Made by a program: the position numbers and the translations under genes. Shown piece after piece: positions 46,018 through 54,078 of a DNA stretch of 64,000 nucleotides. Origin of the DNA: Psychrobium sp. MM17-31 (lineage in GTDB: Bacteria > Pseudomonadota > Gammaproteobacteria > Enterobacterales > Psychrobiaceae); contig NZ_JAKRGA010000003.1 in NCBI RefSeq assembly GCF_022347785.1, positions 124,001 to 188,000 on the forward strand, in the 5' to 3' direction. The stretch's first letter is position 1. Every line of letters begins with the position of its first letter. The notes below the pieces were generated by a model. The model was not told the DNA's origin and did not search any database. It was given only the letters and a program-made list of their open reading frames with translations.

Positions 46018-46358
46018 AATCTTCCTCGAACTTTCACGTTTTCATTAAGTTAGCGGCTAAATATTGCCCAGTCAAGACAAGTAGATCAAGATAAAGTAGT
46101 TGTAAAACTATGGGATTTAAGATAGGAAATTGGACATTAGTCGCAAAATTTTGCCTGAAACCTTTATTGTAAAAGAAATGTTGCGAAAGTAGATTAACTG
46201 TGAACTGGACCGTGCTAGCGTTTTAGCATGTGCTAACTGAAAAACTGTTTGCTGGTATTTTAGCCACTTATGGCGAATCTTTTGCGAAAAGATAGCGGGG
46301 TTAGTTGAAACAAGCAATTAAAATTACGCTGTAACGTGCGTGTCGTAATTCTCGTTTA
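46018..46358. other. 341-bp gap between Usp gene and integrase
   Basis: Holds the Usp/mnh promoter region and several short repeats: ATTGGACATTAG at 46129-46140 (an exact copy of the recombinase-site arm), the 12-bp palindrome GCAAAATTTTGC at 46143-46154, TGCTAG/TTAGCA/TGCTAA motifs at 46213-46236, and a hairpin ATCTTTT-GCG-AAAAGAT at 46277-46293. No open frame of note. Confidence 0.6.
46129..46140 (+). repeat. 12-bp direct repeat, copy 1 (integrase 3' side)
   Basis: ATTGGACATTAG, identical to 47701-47712 on the far side of the integrase gene, 1,572 bp away and in the same orientation. Confidence 0.8.
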
Positions 46359-47624
46359 TCAAACTTTGCGATGCTGTCCTGAGCGCGCGCGATCTTTGAT
46401 ATTACTTTGAATATAATTTCGGTCAGTGGTTTCTGATGATGCATGGCCAAGTTCGTCGGCAAGATGTTTAAGTGGCCGGCTACCTGCATCTTCAGTAGCG
46501 CCCGTATGACGAAGCCAGTGTGTTGTCGCAGCCATTAAGTAATTTGCGTCATCTACAAAACCATCCTTTTTTAATGCTGCGATAGCTAGGTCAAAACTTT
46601 CTTCGACAATGCGTCGAATTTGACGTGCAGTAAGATTGCCCGCACCACGTAATTTATTGAGCATAGTCGTATCTTCATCAGGCGCGGGTAGGGAAGGCAG
46701 CCCACGTGACACACGATAACGTTTTAAATAGGGCATGTATGCCTCTGGCACAGTTACGTCTCTGACTTTATTACCTTTTCCGAATACTGTTAGATACCAA
46801 AATCCATCATCATCCACTGAAAAATCAGACATTTTTGGTGACCATTTCGCGTGTTCAGACAGCTCTGAAACGCGAAGATATAGGCTCTTTAATGTCGCAA
46901 TAATAAACAGATTGCGCTCAAATTTTGGATTTTCATCCGCTGATTCTTTGGTGATGCCTAACACATATTCCCATTGCAGTTGATTAAGCGTGTCAGGCGT
47001 TTTTCGTTGAACTTGCTTAATTAAGTATGGACAAGATTTTTTAACGACAGGCACGTAATTTTTATCGCAAACATCTTCCATTTGCGCGTGTTGATAAAGA
47101 ACGCTTAGCGCTGTGAAGGTCGCCACTAGCGATTCTTGCGAAGGACGGTAACTATCAACGGGTGCGGATTGTGACGGATTTCGTTTGGTAAGCGACTTTG
47201 CAAGTTTGGCCACAAACGGACGCCACTTAGGATTTGATTTTGCTAAACCATTTACGTCGATAAAGCGTTGTTGAACCGAAGTGCCAATCCAATCCTTATC
47301 AGGCTGATACACAAAATCGATATAGGCTTCGAGATCTTTGCGGGTTACATCGAAGATACTTTTAGCACGTGCTTGCCAACAATAAAGACACCAACGCTCA
47401 ATTTCGTTTCGAAAACGCATATAAGTGCCATTTGATTTGCGTCCCATTAAATAGAGAAATTCCATCACAAAACAAAGCTCGTTTTCGATATCTAAAATAG
47501 TTGGTGATAGTGATTCCAAGAAATGAGCGAGATCTGGATAGCTATTATGAAGGTATCGATCTCTAACTAATGCTTGTTGCTGTTTAAGGTTATCAAAAGT
47601 ATCGATAAGCGGCGTTGCTTGCAT
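46359..47624 (-). CDS. Tyrosine recombinase / site-specific integrase
   Basis: A 421-residue recombinase with the full catalytic set: Arg251 (LRVSELSEH), Lys283 (GKGNKVRDV), His369 and Arg372 (THWLRHTGAT), His394 (ELGHASSETT) and the Tyr404 nucleophile (TDRNYIQS). The N-terminal part (about residues 50-150) is the core-binding domain. ATG 47624 is used; the frame reaches a TTG at 47633. No ribosome site is obvious. No excisionase, phage or plasmid genes lie nearby. Its promoter (TTGGAC-18 bp-TATAAT) is embedded in a 34-bp palindrome at 47679-47712. Possibly the only intact gene of a mini-element. Confidence 0.92.
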   Translation of the reverse strand: MQATPLIDTFDNLKQQQALVRDRYLHNSYPDLAHFLESLSPTILDIENELCFVMEFLYLMGRKSNGTYMRFRNEIERWCLYCWQARAKSIFDVTRKDLEAYIDFVYQPDKDWIGTSVQQRFIDVNGLAKSNPKWRPFVAKLAKSLTKRNPSQSAPVDSYRPSQESLVATFTALSVLYQHAQMEDVCDKNYVPVVKKSCPYLIKQVQRKTPDTLNQLQWEYVLGITKESADENPKFERNLFIIATLKSLYLRVSELSEHAKWSPKMSDFSVDDDGFWYLTVFGKGNKVRDVTVPEAYMPYLKRYRVSRGLPSLPAPDEDTTMLNKLRGAGNLTARQIRRIVEESFDLAIAALKKDGFVDDANYLMAATTHWLRHTGATEDAGSRPLKHLADELGHASSETTDRNYIQSNIKDRARSGQHRKV

Positions 47625-47659
47625 AAATGACAAAATACGTGGAACTGGATTGATGAAGG

Positions 47660-47689
47660 ATTATATTTACCGAATTACCTAATGTCCAA
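47660..47689 (-). promoter_or_regulatory. Integrase promoter
   Basis: On the minus strand TTGGAC (complement of 47684-47689), an 18-bp spacer, TATAAT (complement of 47660-47665). The -35 lies inside one arm of the palindrome, so binding there would control the gene. Confidence 0.65.
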
Positions 47690-47712
47690 TACTTAAGAGT
47701 ATTGGACATTAG
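47679..47712. repeat. 34-bp palindrome, loxP-like 13-8-13 layout
   Basis: Perfect inverted repeat: CTAATGTCCAATA (47679-47691), 8-bp centre CTTAAGAG, TATTGGACATTAG (47700-47712). The arms extend to 15 bp if the centre is read as TAAG. Arm and spacer lengths match loxP-type recombination sites. 55 bp before the integrase ATG. The right arm shares 12 bp with 46129-46140. Confidence 0.8.
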
Positions 47713-48100
47713 AGAGGGTTAAGATAGTTGCGTAATTAAGGACTGCCTGTCGCACAAATCATATGTCTTATAATCTCACATTAATAGGATTTAACATAAT
47801 ATAGATTATGCGCACTATGATATTTTGAATTTCAAGGGGGCATTCTAGCTTCGTTTACCAAATGCGTTGCAGTTCTTTGTGCTACTCCGTGTTGAATACT
47901 GTCATTCGTTTAGTAAAAAATCTCTTACTAAGTCCGCATCATCACGCTTCCCTGTGTTTGTGGATATTAAATAAGCAACGCTACGTGAAATCTGATAAAA
48001 GTTACTAGACTTACCCTTGAATAATTTACGTAGCGTCGCCTTAATTTTGTACAGAATAAATTCTGAATTTAGAATTTACGTTCAGTTATTAATTGGTCAT
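47713..48100. other. 388-bp gap upstream of integrase
   Basis: No complete gene. AT-rich, with one 57-codon open stretch on the minus strand (47902-48075, listed separately). Otherwise nothing recognisable. Confidence 0.5.
47902..48075 (-). pseudogene. Startless 57-codon ORF remnant
   Basis: Minus-strand open frame bounded by TAA (48076-48078) and TGA (47902-47904). It reads as a plausible protein end, with KATLRKLFKGKSSNFYQISR and SVAYLISTNTGKRDDADLVR followed by DFLLNE, but has no ATG, GTG or TTG. I infer a gene fragment left by rearrangement next to the recombinase site. Not recognised; chance ORF is possible. Confidence 0.3.
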
Positions 48101-49846
48101 TTAATTTGCTGTCGCAATTTTTTCTTTATGTTTATCGGTTAAGAATTTAATTGCAGCATCTAACACTTCATCTTTACCGGCTTTGATGCCTTCGATGGTT
48201 CGACCAACTCTAATGTCAGGAATTATACCGATACGTTGTGTTGGTTTTCCGTCTGGATAGAAAACGCCTATACCAGAAAACGCTGTATTAATCGGTCCAG
48301 GTAAAAGAATGTGAGACATGTTGCCATCGCTTCCTTCAGTCGTTCGTCCGAAAACAGTTGCTTTTGGCGTGGCCCTTAATGCTAAAGCAGTATATTCAGG
48401 TAAGCTCTTAGAATTCTCGTTTACCAAAACCGCTATGGGGTTGTCGTAATGTTCATTACGCGGTTCAATGTAGTCCATAGTGAGATTAACTATCTCACCT
48501 GGGTTATCGATATTAAAAGTCGTTAATTTTGCTACAGGAGTTTTCTCTTTAATAAGCCAGCCACCTAGTTCATGCACTATAAACCTTGGGTAGTTCCGGA
48601 GGTCAACCACAATGCTATTGGTTTCATTGAACGCTGCTTTTATCGCTGGCATGTCATCGCCTTGGATTTTGCTGGGGTCTAAATAGCCTATGTTGTCAGA
48701 TATAATTTTATACCCCACAGGTTGAGTTTTTGGTTGGCTAAACATACCACTCGTTTGCATATCATATAGGGGCACTATTTTATTGTCAGATTTTCCGCCA
48801 CGACTATATGTAATTTTTAGTTGTTGATCGTCTGAGCGAAGAATTTCGTCCGCTATCCACGCCATCTTTCCGTGTTTCGTAGAGCTTGATGTTATCGATA
48901 GTTGTTTAGAAACAATGTCATGGATTGCGACATCATTTATAGCATGTATTTCGTCGCCGAGCGCTAATACAGGAGGCGTGTCAATATCGTTATCGTAAAA
49001 TTTAGTAACGATTAAACGTTCATCAAGAAATTCTGTTTTGAACCTAGGAAAATTTACGCCTTTTGACCGGTGAAATACCACCATTCCCCCCATAAACGCA
49101 TGGCCATCATCGAGGTCAGATATCAAGTTTGCAATGTGAGTTTGATAGTCTAATGGAACTGTTGATTCAAAGACTTTAGGAATGTACTCGCCAAGCACCC
49201 TGCTCCATTCTTTATCCGTTACATCTTTATGGGGAGAAAAATACTCGATCATATTCCAAAATCGGAAGAGTGTTAAAAGAGGATGGTTTTGATCAGGATT
49301 GCCTAGTGCTTTATAGCCGTTTTCGTTTGTAAATTTAGGATGCTCAGCACTACTTTTGACAATATAATGCTGGTCCCCCTGATGTCGGTTCTTATAGATG
49401 AATTGAATTCTACTACGAAGGCTCGTCGGTAATTCGGTTTGATAAATCCAGCGGTGGTCTGGTTTTAACACCGCGTTTTCACTTGTTGGCTTACATGTTT
49501 TACACAGTTCTACGGGGCCAAGCTCATCAATCCACTTAACCAAAAACTGATTACGCGCATCAATTGAATTTAATGCCAAATAGCTTGGTAGTCGCTCAAT
49601 AAGCTCTTTATCCCAATCGTATTTACCAGTAGCAACCGCAGGATGGTGATATTTTAAGAATCCCCAGACTCTGCCAAGGAGTTCTAGGTTTTGTTTTTGT
49701 AAATCAGTAAGTGGTGCTAATTGTTGCTTGGATTGGCTGGCTGTTTGAGTATTTGTTGGTGCGCCTGTTGTTGGAGTTGTGTTCGCGCTAATTGAAGTTG
49801 TAGCTAAACTTAGCGCGATTGCGCTAAAAATTGGTGCTAGTTTCAT
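48101..49846 (-). CDS. Exported S41-family peptidase
   Basis: A 581-residue predicted periplasmic or secreted protease: signal peptide MKLAPIFSAIALSLATTSISA, a Thr/Gln-rich linker, an N-terminal helical region with LGRVWGFLKYHHPAVATGKYDWDKEL and TLFRFWNMIEYFSPHKD, a PDZ-like part (VLALGDEIHAINDVAIHDI) and the C-terminal S41 domain, where the nucleophile Ser is expected in VLVNENSKSLPEYTALALRA. IGIIPDIRV closes the domain. ATG 49846 starts the signal peptide; MELF upstream adds little. Lies in the accessory stretch beside the recombinase; base composition is slightly more AT-rich than the mnh cluster. Confidence 0.9.
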   Translation of the reverse strand: MKLAPIFSAIALSLATTSISANTTPTTGAPTNTQTASQSKQQLAPLTDLQKQNLELLGRVWGFLKYHHPAVATGKYDWDKELIERLPSYLALNSIDARNQFLVKWIDELGPVELCKTCKPTSENAVLKPDHRWIYQTELPTSLRSRIQFIYKNRHQGDQHYIVKSSAEHPKFTNENGYKALGNPDQNHPLLTLFRFWNMIEYFSPHKDVTDKEWSRVLGEYIPKVFESTVPLDYQTHIANLISDLDDGHAFMGGMVVFHRSKGVNFPRFKTEFLDERLIVTKFYDNDIDTPPVLALGDEIHAINDVAIHDIVSKQLSITSSSTKHGKMAWIADEILRSDDQQLKITYSRGGKSDNKIVPLYDMQTSGMFSQPKTQPVGYKIISDNIGYLDPSKIQGDDMPAIKAAFNETNSIVVDLRNYPRFIVHELGGWLIKEKTPVAKLTTFNIDNPGEIVNLTMDYIEPRNEHYDNPIAVLVNENSKSLPEYTALALRATPKATVFGRTTEGSDGNMSHILLPGPINTAFSGIGVFYPDGKPTQRIGIIPDIRVGRTIEGIKAGKDEVLDAAIKFLTDKHKEKIATAN

Positions 49847-49913
49847 GAAAAGTTCCATTTTTACTATAAATTGTTGAAGTATTTATAGTTATTCAATAGA
49901 ACTTTGTCAATTG

Positions 49914-50126
49914 TTAACTCATTTTCTGATTTGCCAGCGGTGACTTTATCCAAAGATAAAGTAAATAAAATAATCCGAATGGTTGAAAGATTGACAGTAC
50001 AAATCCAATGACTCCTACTGAAGTAGCAGAGTCAGATTTTGATTGTCCTTCGCGGTAACACAATACTCCAATCAATACGGCAAACGCCATATAAACTTGC
50101 CCATAAATAGTAAGTTCAATATTCAT
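49914..50126 (-). CDS. Small two-helix membrane protein
   Basis: A 70-residue protein with helices at about residues 6-24 (YGQVYMAFAVLIGVLCY) and 38-60 (VGVIGFVLSIFQPFGLFYLLYLW), joined by a polar Ser-rich loop. AAGGATATTT precedes the ATG at 50126. Family unknown. Lies 67 bp upstream of the S41 peptidase on the same strand. Confidence 0.6.
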   Translation of the reverse strand: MNIELTIYGQVYMAFAVLIGVLCYREGQSKSDSATSVGVIGFVLSIFQPFGLFYLLYLWIKSPLANQKMS

Positions 50127-50220
50127 AAATATCCTTAGTAATGAATAAGATTGCTCGCAGTATGATGCCGACAGTACATAAATGCAAATAATTCTTAATA
50201 TGATATGGGCGCGGTATATT

Positions 50221-50230
50221 AGAGTATTGG
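50221..50230 (+). repeat. 10-bp copy of the recombinase-site centre and arm
   Basis: AGAGTATTGG, identical to 47696-47705 of the palindrome, immediately before the stop codon of the DsbA-fold gene. Possible outer boundary of the accessory stretch; short enough to be chance. Confidence 0.3.
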
Positions 50231-50827
50231 CTACAGCTCTAACTTAATCGCTTCAACGATTTTATCTGGATGCTTAAGATAATGAGAATGATCTAGTAAT
50301 ACCGCATTATCCCCCATAGCCAATAACATAATTGGGAAAGAGCGCATGCCAATCAATTCTTGAATTTCATTAACATCTTCGACGATCTGCATTGCATCGG
50401 CACTTAGCTTATCTTTGAAAATTTTACCTGGTGGTGACAGTTTTAACGATTCAAGCGTTGCAGTTAACTCTGCTTTATTAGCAAGAGACTTATTATGTTG
50501 AAAGTGTTCTTCCATCAGCGCGCTCAACACGGCTAAAGCTTGCTTCGGCTGCTTGTTAACTAGCCATGCCATAGTGTTTGCCATGAGAGTCGCATCTTTT
50601 GACTGACTGACTTGCGCTGAATATTCAGCGCCAAAGCTGATATTAGAATCTGCAATAACGGTTTTAAGTTGCGCTTTTGCAGGACCATCACTGCCGTTGT
50701 AATGGGCAGCGTGCATGAAATGAATATCAATGGCTAAATCAGAATTAGCGATAGCTTTGATTAAAGGTAAGCAAGCATAACTCCATGGGCAATGGGAGTC
50801 ATAAACGAAATAAAGTTGTGAGTTCAT
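50231..50827 (-). CDS. DsbA-family thioredoxin-fold protein, monothiol CPWS site
   Basis: A 198-residue cytoplasmic protein of the DsbA/FrnE/HCCA-isomerase fold: thioredoxin start YFVYDSHCPWSYACLPLI, a helical insert (about residues 60-140), and the cis-Pro segment MRSFPIMLLAMG. The second active-site Cys of CPxC is replaced by Ser (CPWS), though another Cys follows three residues on. So it is unlikely to be a standard disulfide isomerase; a glutathione-dependent isomerase or adaptor role is possible. No signal peptide. Confidence 0.85.
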   Translation of the reverse strand: MNSQLYFVYDSHCPWSYACLPLIKAIANSDLAIDIHFMHAAHYNGSDGPAKAQLKTVIADSNISFGAEYSAQVSQSKDATLMANTMAWLVNKQPKQALAVLSALMEEHFQHNKSLANKAELTATLESLKLSPPGKIFKDKLSADAMQIVEDVNEIQELIGMRSFPIMLLAMGDNAVLLDHSHYLKHPDKIVEAIKLEL

Positions 50828-51005
50828 GCGGATTCTTCTAAACAGATAATATGACGTGATCTTATGGGGTTTAGCGCCCTATTTCAATTGCTTAATCAAT
50901 GTTGGCAGCGTTATTTGCGAGGAATTTGTCATTATGTCTCAATGTCAGTATTAATCTGCATCTGTTTATGCTAATTTGCGCAAAATTTTTCAAAAGGCCC
51001 TAATT

Positions 51006-51494
51006 ATGATCAACAACTTGGTATTACGCCGCCTGCGCTATGCTTTGAATCTTCGTGAAGCCACGATGGTAGACATCTTTAAACTCGCCAAAGCCAATGT
51101 TAAAGCAAACACTATTAGCGGCTTACTTAAACGCGAAAAGCAAGACGGTTATATCGAGTGTTCTGATGTTGTACTAGAGCAATTTTTAGATGGTTTGATC
51201 ATTAAAAACCGTGGTCCTGCTGACCCAAGTAAAGCGCCTGCTCCGACCAAGGTTCGCATCAACAACAATATCATTCTTAAGAAAATCCGTGTTGCGCTTG
51301 AGCTTCGTGAAGAAAACCTGCTAGAGATCATGCAGATTGCCGATTTTAAATTTTCAAAATCTGAAATGAGCGCATTTTTCCGTAAGCCAGGCTCAAGACA
51401 ATACAAGCCTTGCGGCGATCAAATGCTGCGTAATTTCTTAATTGGTTTATGTGAGAAGTATCGTCCTGCGGAACAGGATAAAGCAACTAAATAA
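51006..51494 (+). CDS. YehS-like protein (two DUF1456 repeats)
   Basis: A 162-residue protein with the two DUF1456 repeats: LVLRRLRYALNLREATMVDIFKLA...VLEQFLDGLIIKNRG, and RINNNIILKKIRVALELREENLLEIMQ...CGDQMLRNFLIGL. Matches E. coli YehS throughout; function unknown, cytoplasmic. ATG 51006 is used (MINNLVLRR); the TTG-started frame at 50976 is not conserved. Terminator at 51517-51545. Confidence 0.93.
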   Translation: MINNLVLRRLRYALNLREATMVDIFKLAKANVKANTISGLLKREKQDGYIECSDVVLEQFLDGLIIKNRGPADPSKAPAPTKVRINNNIILKKIRVALELREENLLEIMQIADFKFSKSEMSAFFRKPGSRQYKPCGDQMLRNFLIGLCEKYRPAEQDKATK

Positions 51495-51516
51495 GTTTCA
51501 TAATACAGTGGAAACA

Positions 51517-51545
51517 AAAAAGCCAATCAGTTGATTGGCTTTTTA
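51517..51545. terminator. Bidirectional terminator between yehS-like and Kef-type genes
   Basis: Stem AAAAAGCCAATC / GATTGGCTTTTT with AGTT loop. Confidence 0.92.
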
Positions 51546-51572
51546 TTTGAATGACCGACGCAAATTCTAGAT

Positions 51573-53174
51573 TTAAGTTCGTTGAGTCGAAGCCTCTTTA
51601 CCTTCTTTAAACAAGGTTTCAGTCACGTGATCACCAAAACCTGCCCCTGCTTCTAAATAGAAGTTGTAGGTGGTTTGCACACCGAGCTCTTCGAGTTCGC
51701 GTTGCTGATCGGGATAATTCGCTATTGCCGATACTTGACCATCAAAATTTGCGGCTTTTAACTGTTCAAGCGCGGTTAAATTCTGAATGTGTTTTGGCAT
51801 TGCCAACATAACCATTTCTACTTGCGAATGATTAACCCGAGTCCAGAAATCTGGGTCGGTTGCATCCGCCATAATCACATGGCGACCGCGCTCTTGATGA
51901 CGACGTACAGCGTCAGGATTAATATCAACACCAGCAACAGACGTAGGATAACGCTGGGCGATGGTTTCATAAGCACCGGCACCGATACGCCCCATTCCGA
52001 AAATCAAAATCTTGGCTTGGAACAGTGACATTGGTTGCTCAACTTCTAATCTCACCGGACGCTCGTATTTGAGCAAGAATTTTTCTATTTTTACGTACAA
52101 TTCATTGGAATGGGTATTGATTGGCGAAGCAATAATAAAAGTTAACGACACAGCGATGGCCATCACTGCCAACCACTCGCCCGAAATCCAACCTGATGTA
52201 GCAGCTAGCGCACAAACAATTAAACCGAATTCACTAAAGTTAGATAATGTGAATGAGTTAAGCAGTGAAGTACGTGCACGTAATCTAAATACGTTAGTTA
52301 ACACATAATACAGAGCGACCTTTAGTGGCAGCACCAACACAATCAACAGTGCGGCGATGCCAGCTTCCATCGAAATATGTGCGTTAAGGCCGATAGTTAA
52401 AAAGAAGCCTACCAACATTAAGTCTTTAAAATTGAGTAAGGATTTAGCTAACTCACTGGCTTTTTTATGCGACGCGAACATCATACCGATAATTAGTGCG
52501 CCTAAATCCCCTTTCAAGCCCGCGAACTCAAACGCTTGGTAGCCGACTAATAATGCGAAGAAGAACCCGAATAATGGTAGTAACTCACCATGCTCAGATT
52601 TATTGAGGACTTTGTATAGCAATGGACGTAGTAGCGGCAGACCAATCAACAAACCAAGAGCCCATATATTTGGGGCCTTACCTGTGCTTATTGCTAAGAA
52701 CAGTACTGCAAACACATCCTGCATAACGAGAATGCCGATAGATAACTTACCGTGAATACTCGACATTTCACCACGTTGTTCCAACACTTTAACGGCGAAT
52801 ACAGTACTAGAGAAACTGAGAGCAAAACCTATTAGTAATGCGGTTTCGAAGGTTAAATCGGTAAACATTGGCAAACCGAACGCACCAAACGCCAACATAA
52901 CAGCAGAAAACATCAAACTAGTAAGTATTAAATGGATGGAGGATGGTCCCCACACGTAGGCCTTTGTTAGACTTTTAACTTTGAGTTTTAAACCGATTGA
53001 AAATAACAGCAGCGTCACACCAAGTGCAGCAATTTGTTCTAAAAGCGGGGTTGACTGATAACCTGCTCCATTGAGGATGAAGCCTGCGGCAAGAAAGCCA
53101 ATAAGCGGAGGTAACCGCAATTGAAGAATGATAAATCCACAAACAAAAGCAATAGAAAAATAGAGTAATTCCAT
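51573..53174 (-). CDS. Kef-type K+/H+ antiporter (CPA2) with TrkA-N domain
   Basis: A 533-residue transporter: 12 or so helices of the Na+/H+ exchanger fold (residues about 1-370, with LRLPPLIGFLAAGFILNG, LLFSIGLKLKVKSL and FALSFSSTVFAVKVLEQRGE), then a cytoplasmic RCK/TrkA-N domain with the NAD-binding GMGRIGAGAYETIAQ (about residues 395-530). It probably expels K+ in exchange for protons. ATG 53174 (MELLYFSIAFVCG) is preferred to a GTG at 53195. It follows the PilZ gene by 119 bp on the same strand. Confidence 0.93.
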   Translation of the reverse strand: MELLYFSIAFVCGFIILQLRLPPLIGFLAAGFILNGAGYQSTPLLEQIAALGVTLLLFSIGLKLKVKSLTKAYVWGPSSIHLILTSLMFSAVMLAFGAFGLPMFTDLTFETALLIGFALSFSSTVFAVKVLEQRGEMSSIHGKLSIGILVMQDVFAVLFLAISTGKAPNIWALGLLIGLPLLRPLLYKVLNKSEHGELLPLFGFFFALLVGYQAFEFAGLKGDLGALIIGMMFASHKKASELAKSLLNFKDLMLVGFFLTIGLNAHISMEAGIAALLIVLVLPLKVALYYVLTNVFRLRARTSLLNSFTLSNFSEFGLIVCALAATSGWISGEWLAVMAIAVSLTFIIASPINTHSNELYVKIEKFLLKYERPVRLEVEQPMSLFQAKILIFGMGRIGAGAYETIAQRYPTSVAGVDINPDAVRRHQERGRHVIMADATDPDFWTRVNHSQVEMVMLAMPKHIQNLTALEQLKAANFDGQVSAIANYPDQQRELEELGVQTTYNFYLEAGAGFGDHVTETLFKEGKEASTQRT

Positions 53175-53293
53175 AATATTAGGGAAAACCAACACGATTA
53201 ATTAGTGCTGAAAGTCTATCACCTAAAAGTGATCTTCCCAACGCTTTTGTGTCATTTTATGTCGAACATTAGCAGTGCCAATAATAGCCTTCG

Positions 53294-53974
53294 TTAGTCA
53301 GCCGAAATTGACAGCTCATCGAGCAGCGCATCTATTTTATCAAGGCTGTTGTCATCGAACATAATGCCCACCAAAATGTGTCCATTCTCAACGCGGTGAT
53401 TCTTAACATGTGCGTCAACTAACAATGGCTCGTCATAACCGACAAGACTAATGGCAATGTGAATAGGACATTTCTTAACACCGGTATTGCTGCCTTGTTG
53501 CTTGAAGGAAAACTGACAACCACGTGGTGATATATCGACAATGTAACCGCCAATACAGTTACCTGAAAGTTTTCCATCGCTAATGCTTTGTGAAATTTGT
53601 GCCGGCAAATGTGTTTTTTCGCGCTGATGGGTACGCAACTGACGATTCTCAATTTTCGATGGATAATTTAAGAAAATCAGACGATCTGGCACTGTCGAAA
53701 TATGTTGTATGGTGGTTGAAAACGCAACACACTCGCCGCGCATTCCCTCAACGATGTAACGCACGATAGCACCATTACCCTGCAGCATGACGTCTTTGTA
53801 GTCATTGGCATTGAGTTTACTTGGAAATTTAACCAATAAGTAACGACCGATGTCTAAACCAATTACTGTTGGCTTGATTCGAGGTCCGTTTAAGCCCCCT
53901 AATTGTAAATCAATCGTTTGGCCCGGGTTAAGATGAGTCATAAACTCATTGACATTAAGATCTTGTGGCTGCAT
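53294..53974 (-). CDS. PilZ-domain c-di-GMP-binding protein with YcgR-like N-terminal domain
   Basis: A 226-residue protein. The N-terminal about 105 residues form a flagellar-brake-type beta domain (LNPGQTIDLQLGG..GRYLLVKFPS). The C-terminal PilZ domain has both c-di-GMP-binding motifs: RxxxR in RTHQR and DxSxxG in VDISPRGCQFSF. It should sense c-di-GMP and act on motility or adhesion, but no flagellar genes are near. Lies between an FKBP gene and the Kef-type transporter on the same strand. Confidence 0.92.
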   Translation of the reverse strand: MQPQDLNVNEFMTHLNPGQTIDLQLGGLNGPRIKPTVIGLDIGRYLLVKFPSKLNANDYKDVMLQGNGAIVRYIVEGMRGECVAFSTTIQHISTVPDRLIFLNYPSKIENRQLRTHQREKTHLPAQISQSISDGKLSGNCIGGYIVDISPRGCQFSFKQQGSNTGVKKCPIHIAISLVGYDEPLLVDAHVKNHRVENGHILVGIMFDDNSLDKIDALLDELSISAD

Positions 53975-54018
53975 TTACTTCTTATTATTTTTTTATCGTG
54001 GTTCGGTAACTTTAGCGC

Positions 54019-54055
54019 AAAAAAAAGCGGACAATGATTTTGCATCGTCCACTTT
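54019..54055 (-). terminator. Terminator of the FKBP gene
   Basis: Minus-strand stem AAAGTGGAC / GTCCGCTTT (one G:U pair), 14-nt loop, then eight T. Confidence 0.78.
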
Positions 54056-54078
54056 ATTAAATCAACCGAATCAAACAA

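Noticed and set aside
46085-46105. FNR-like TTGATC upstream of the mnh-linked Usp gene
   Set aside because: Only one half-site (TTGAT-CTAC-TTGTC).
46277-46293. Terminator of the integrase gene
   Set aside because: Hairpin ATCTTTT-GCG-AAAAGAT lies 66 bp past the stop and has no T run on the minus strand; left as an unexplained repeat.
47679-47712. Transcription terminator
   Set aside because: The palindrome has no T run on either strand and lies before, not after, the recombinase gene.
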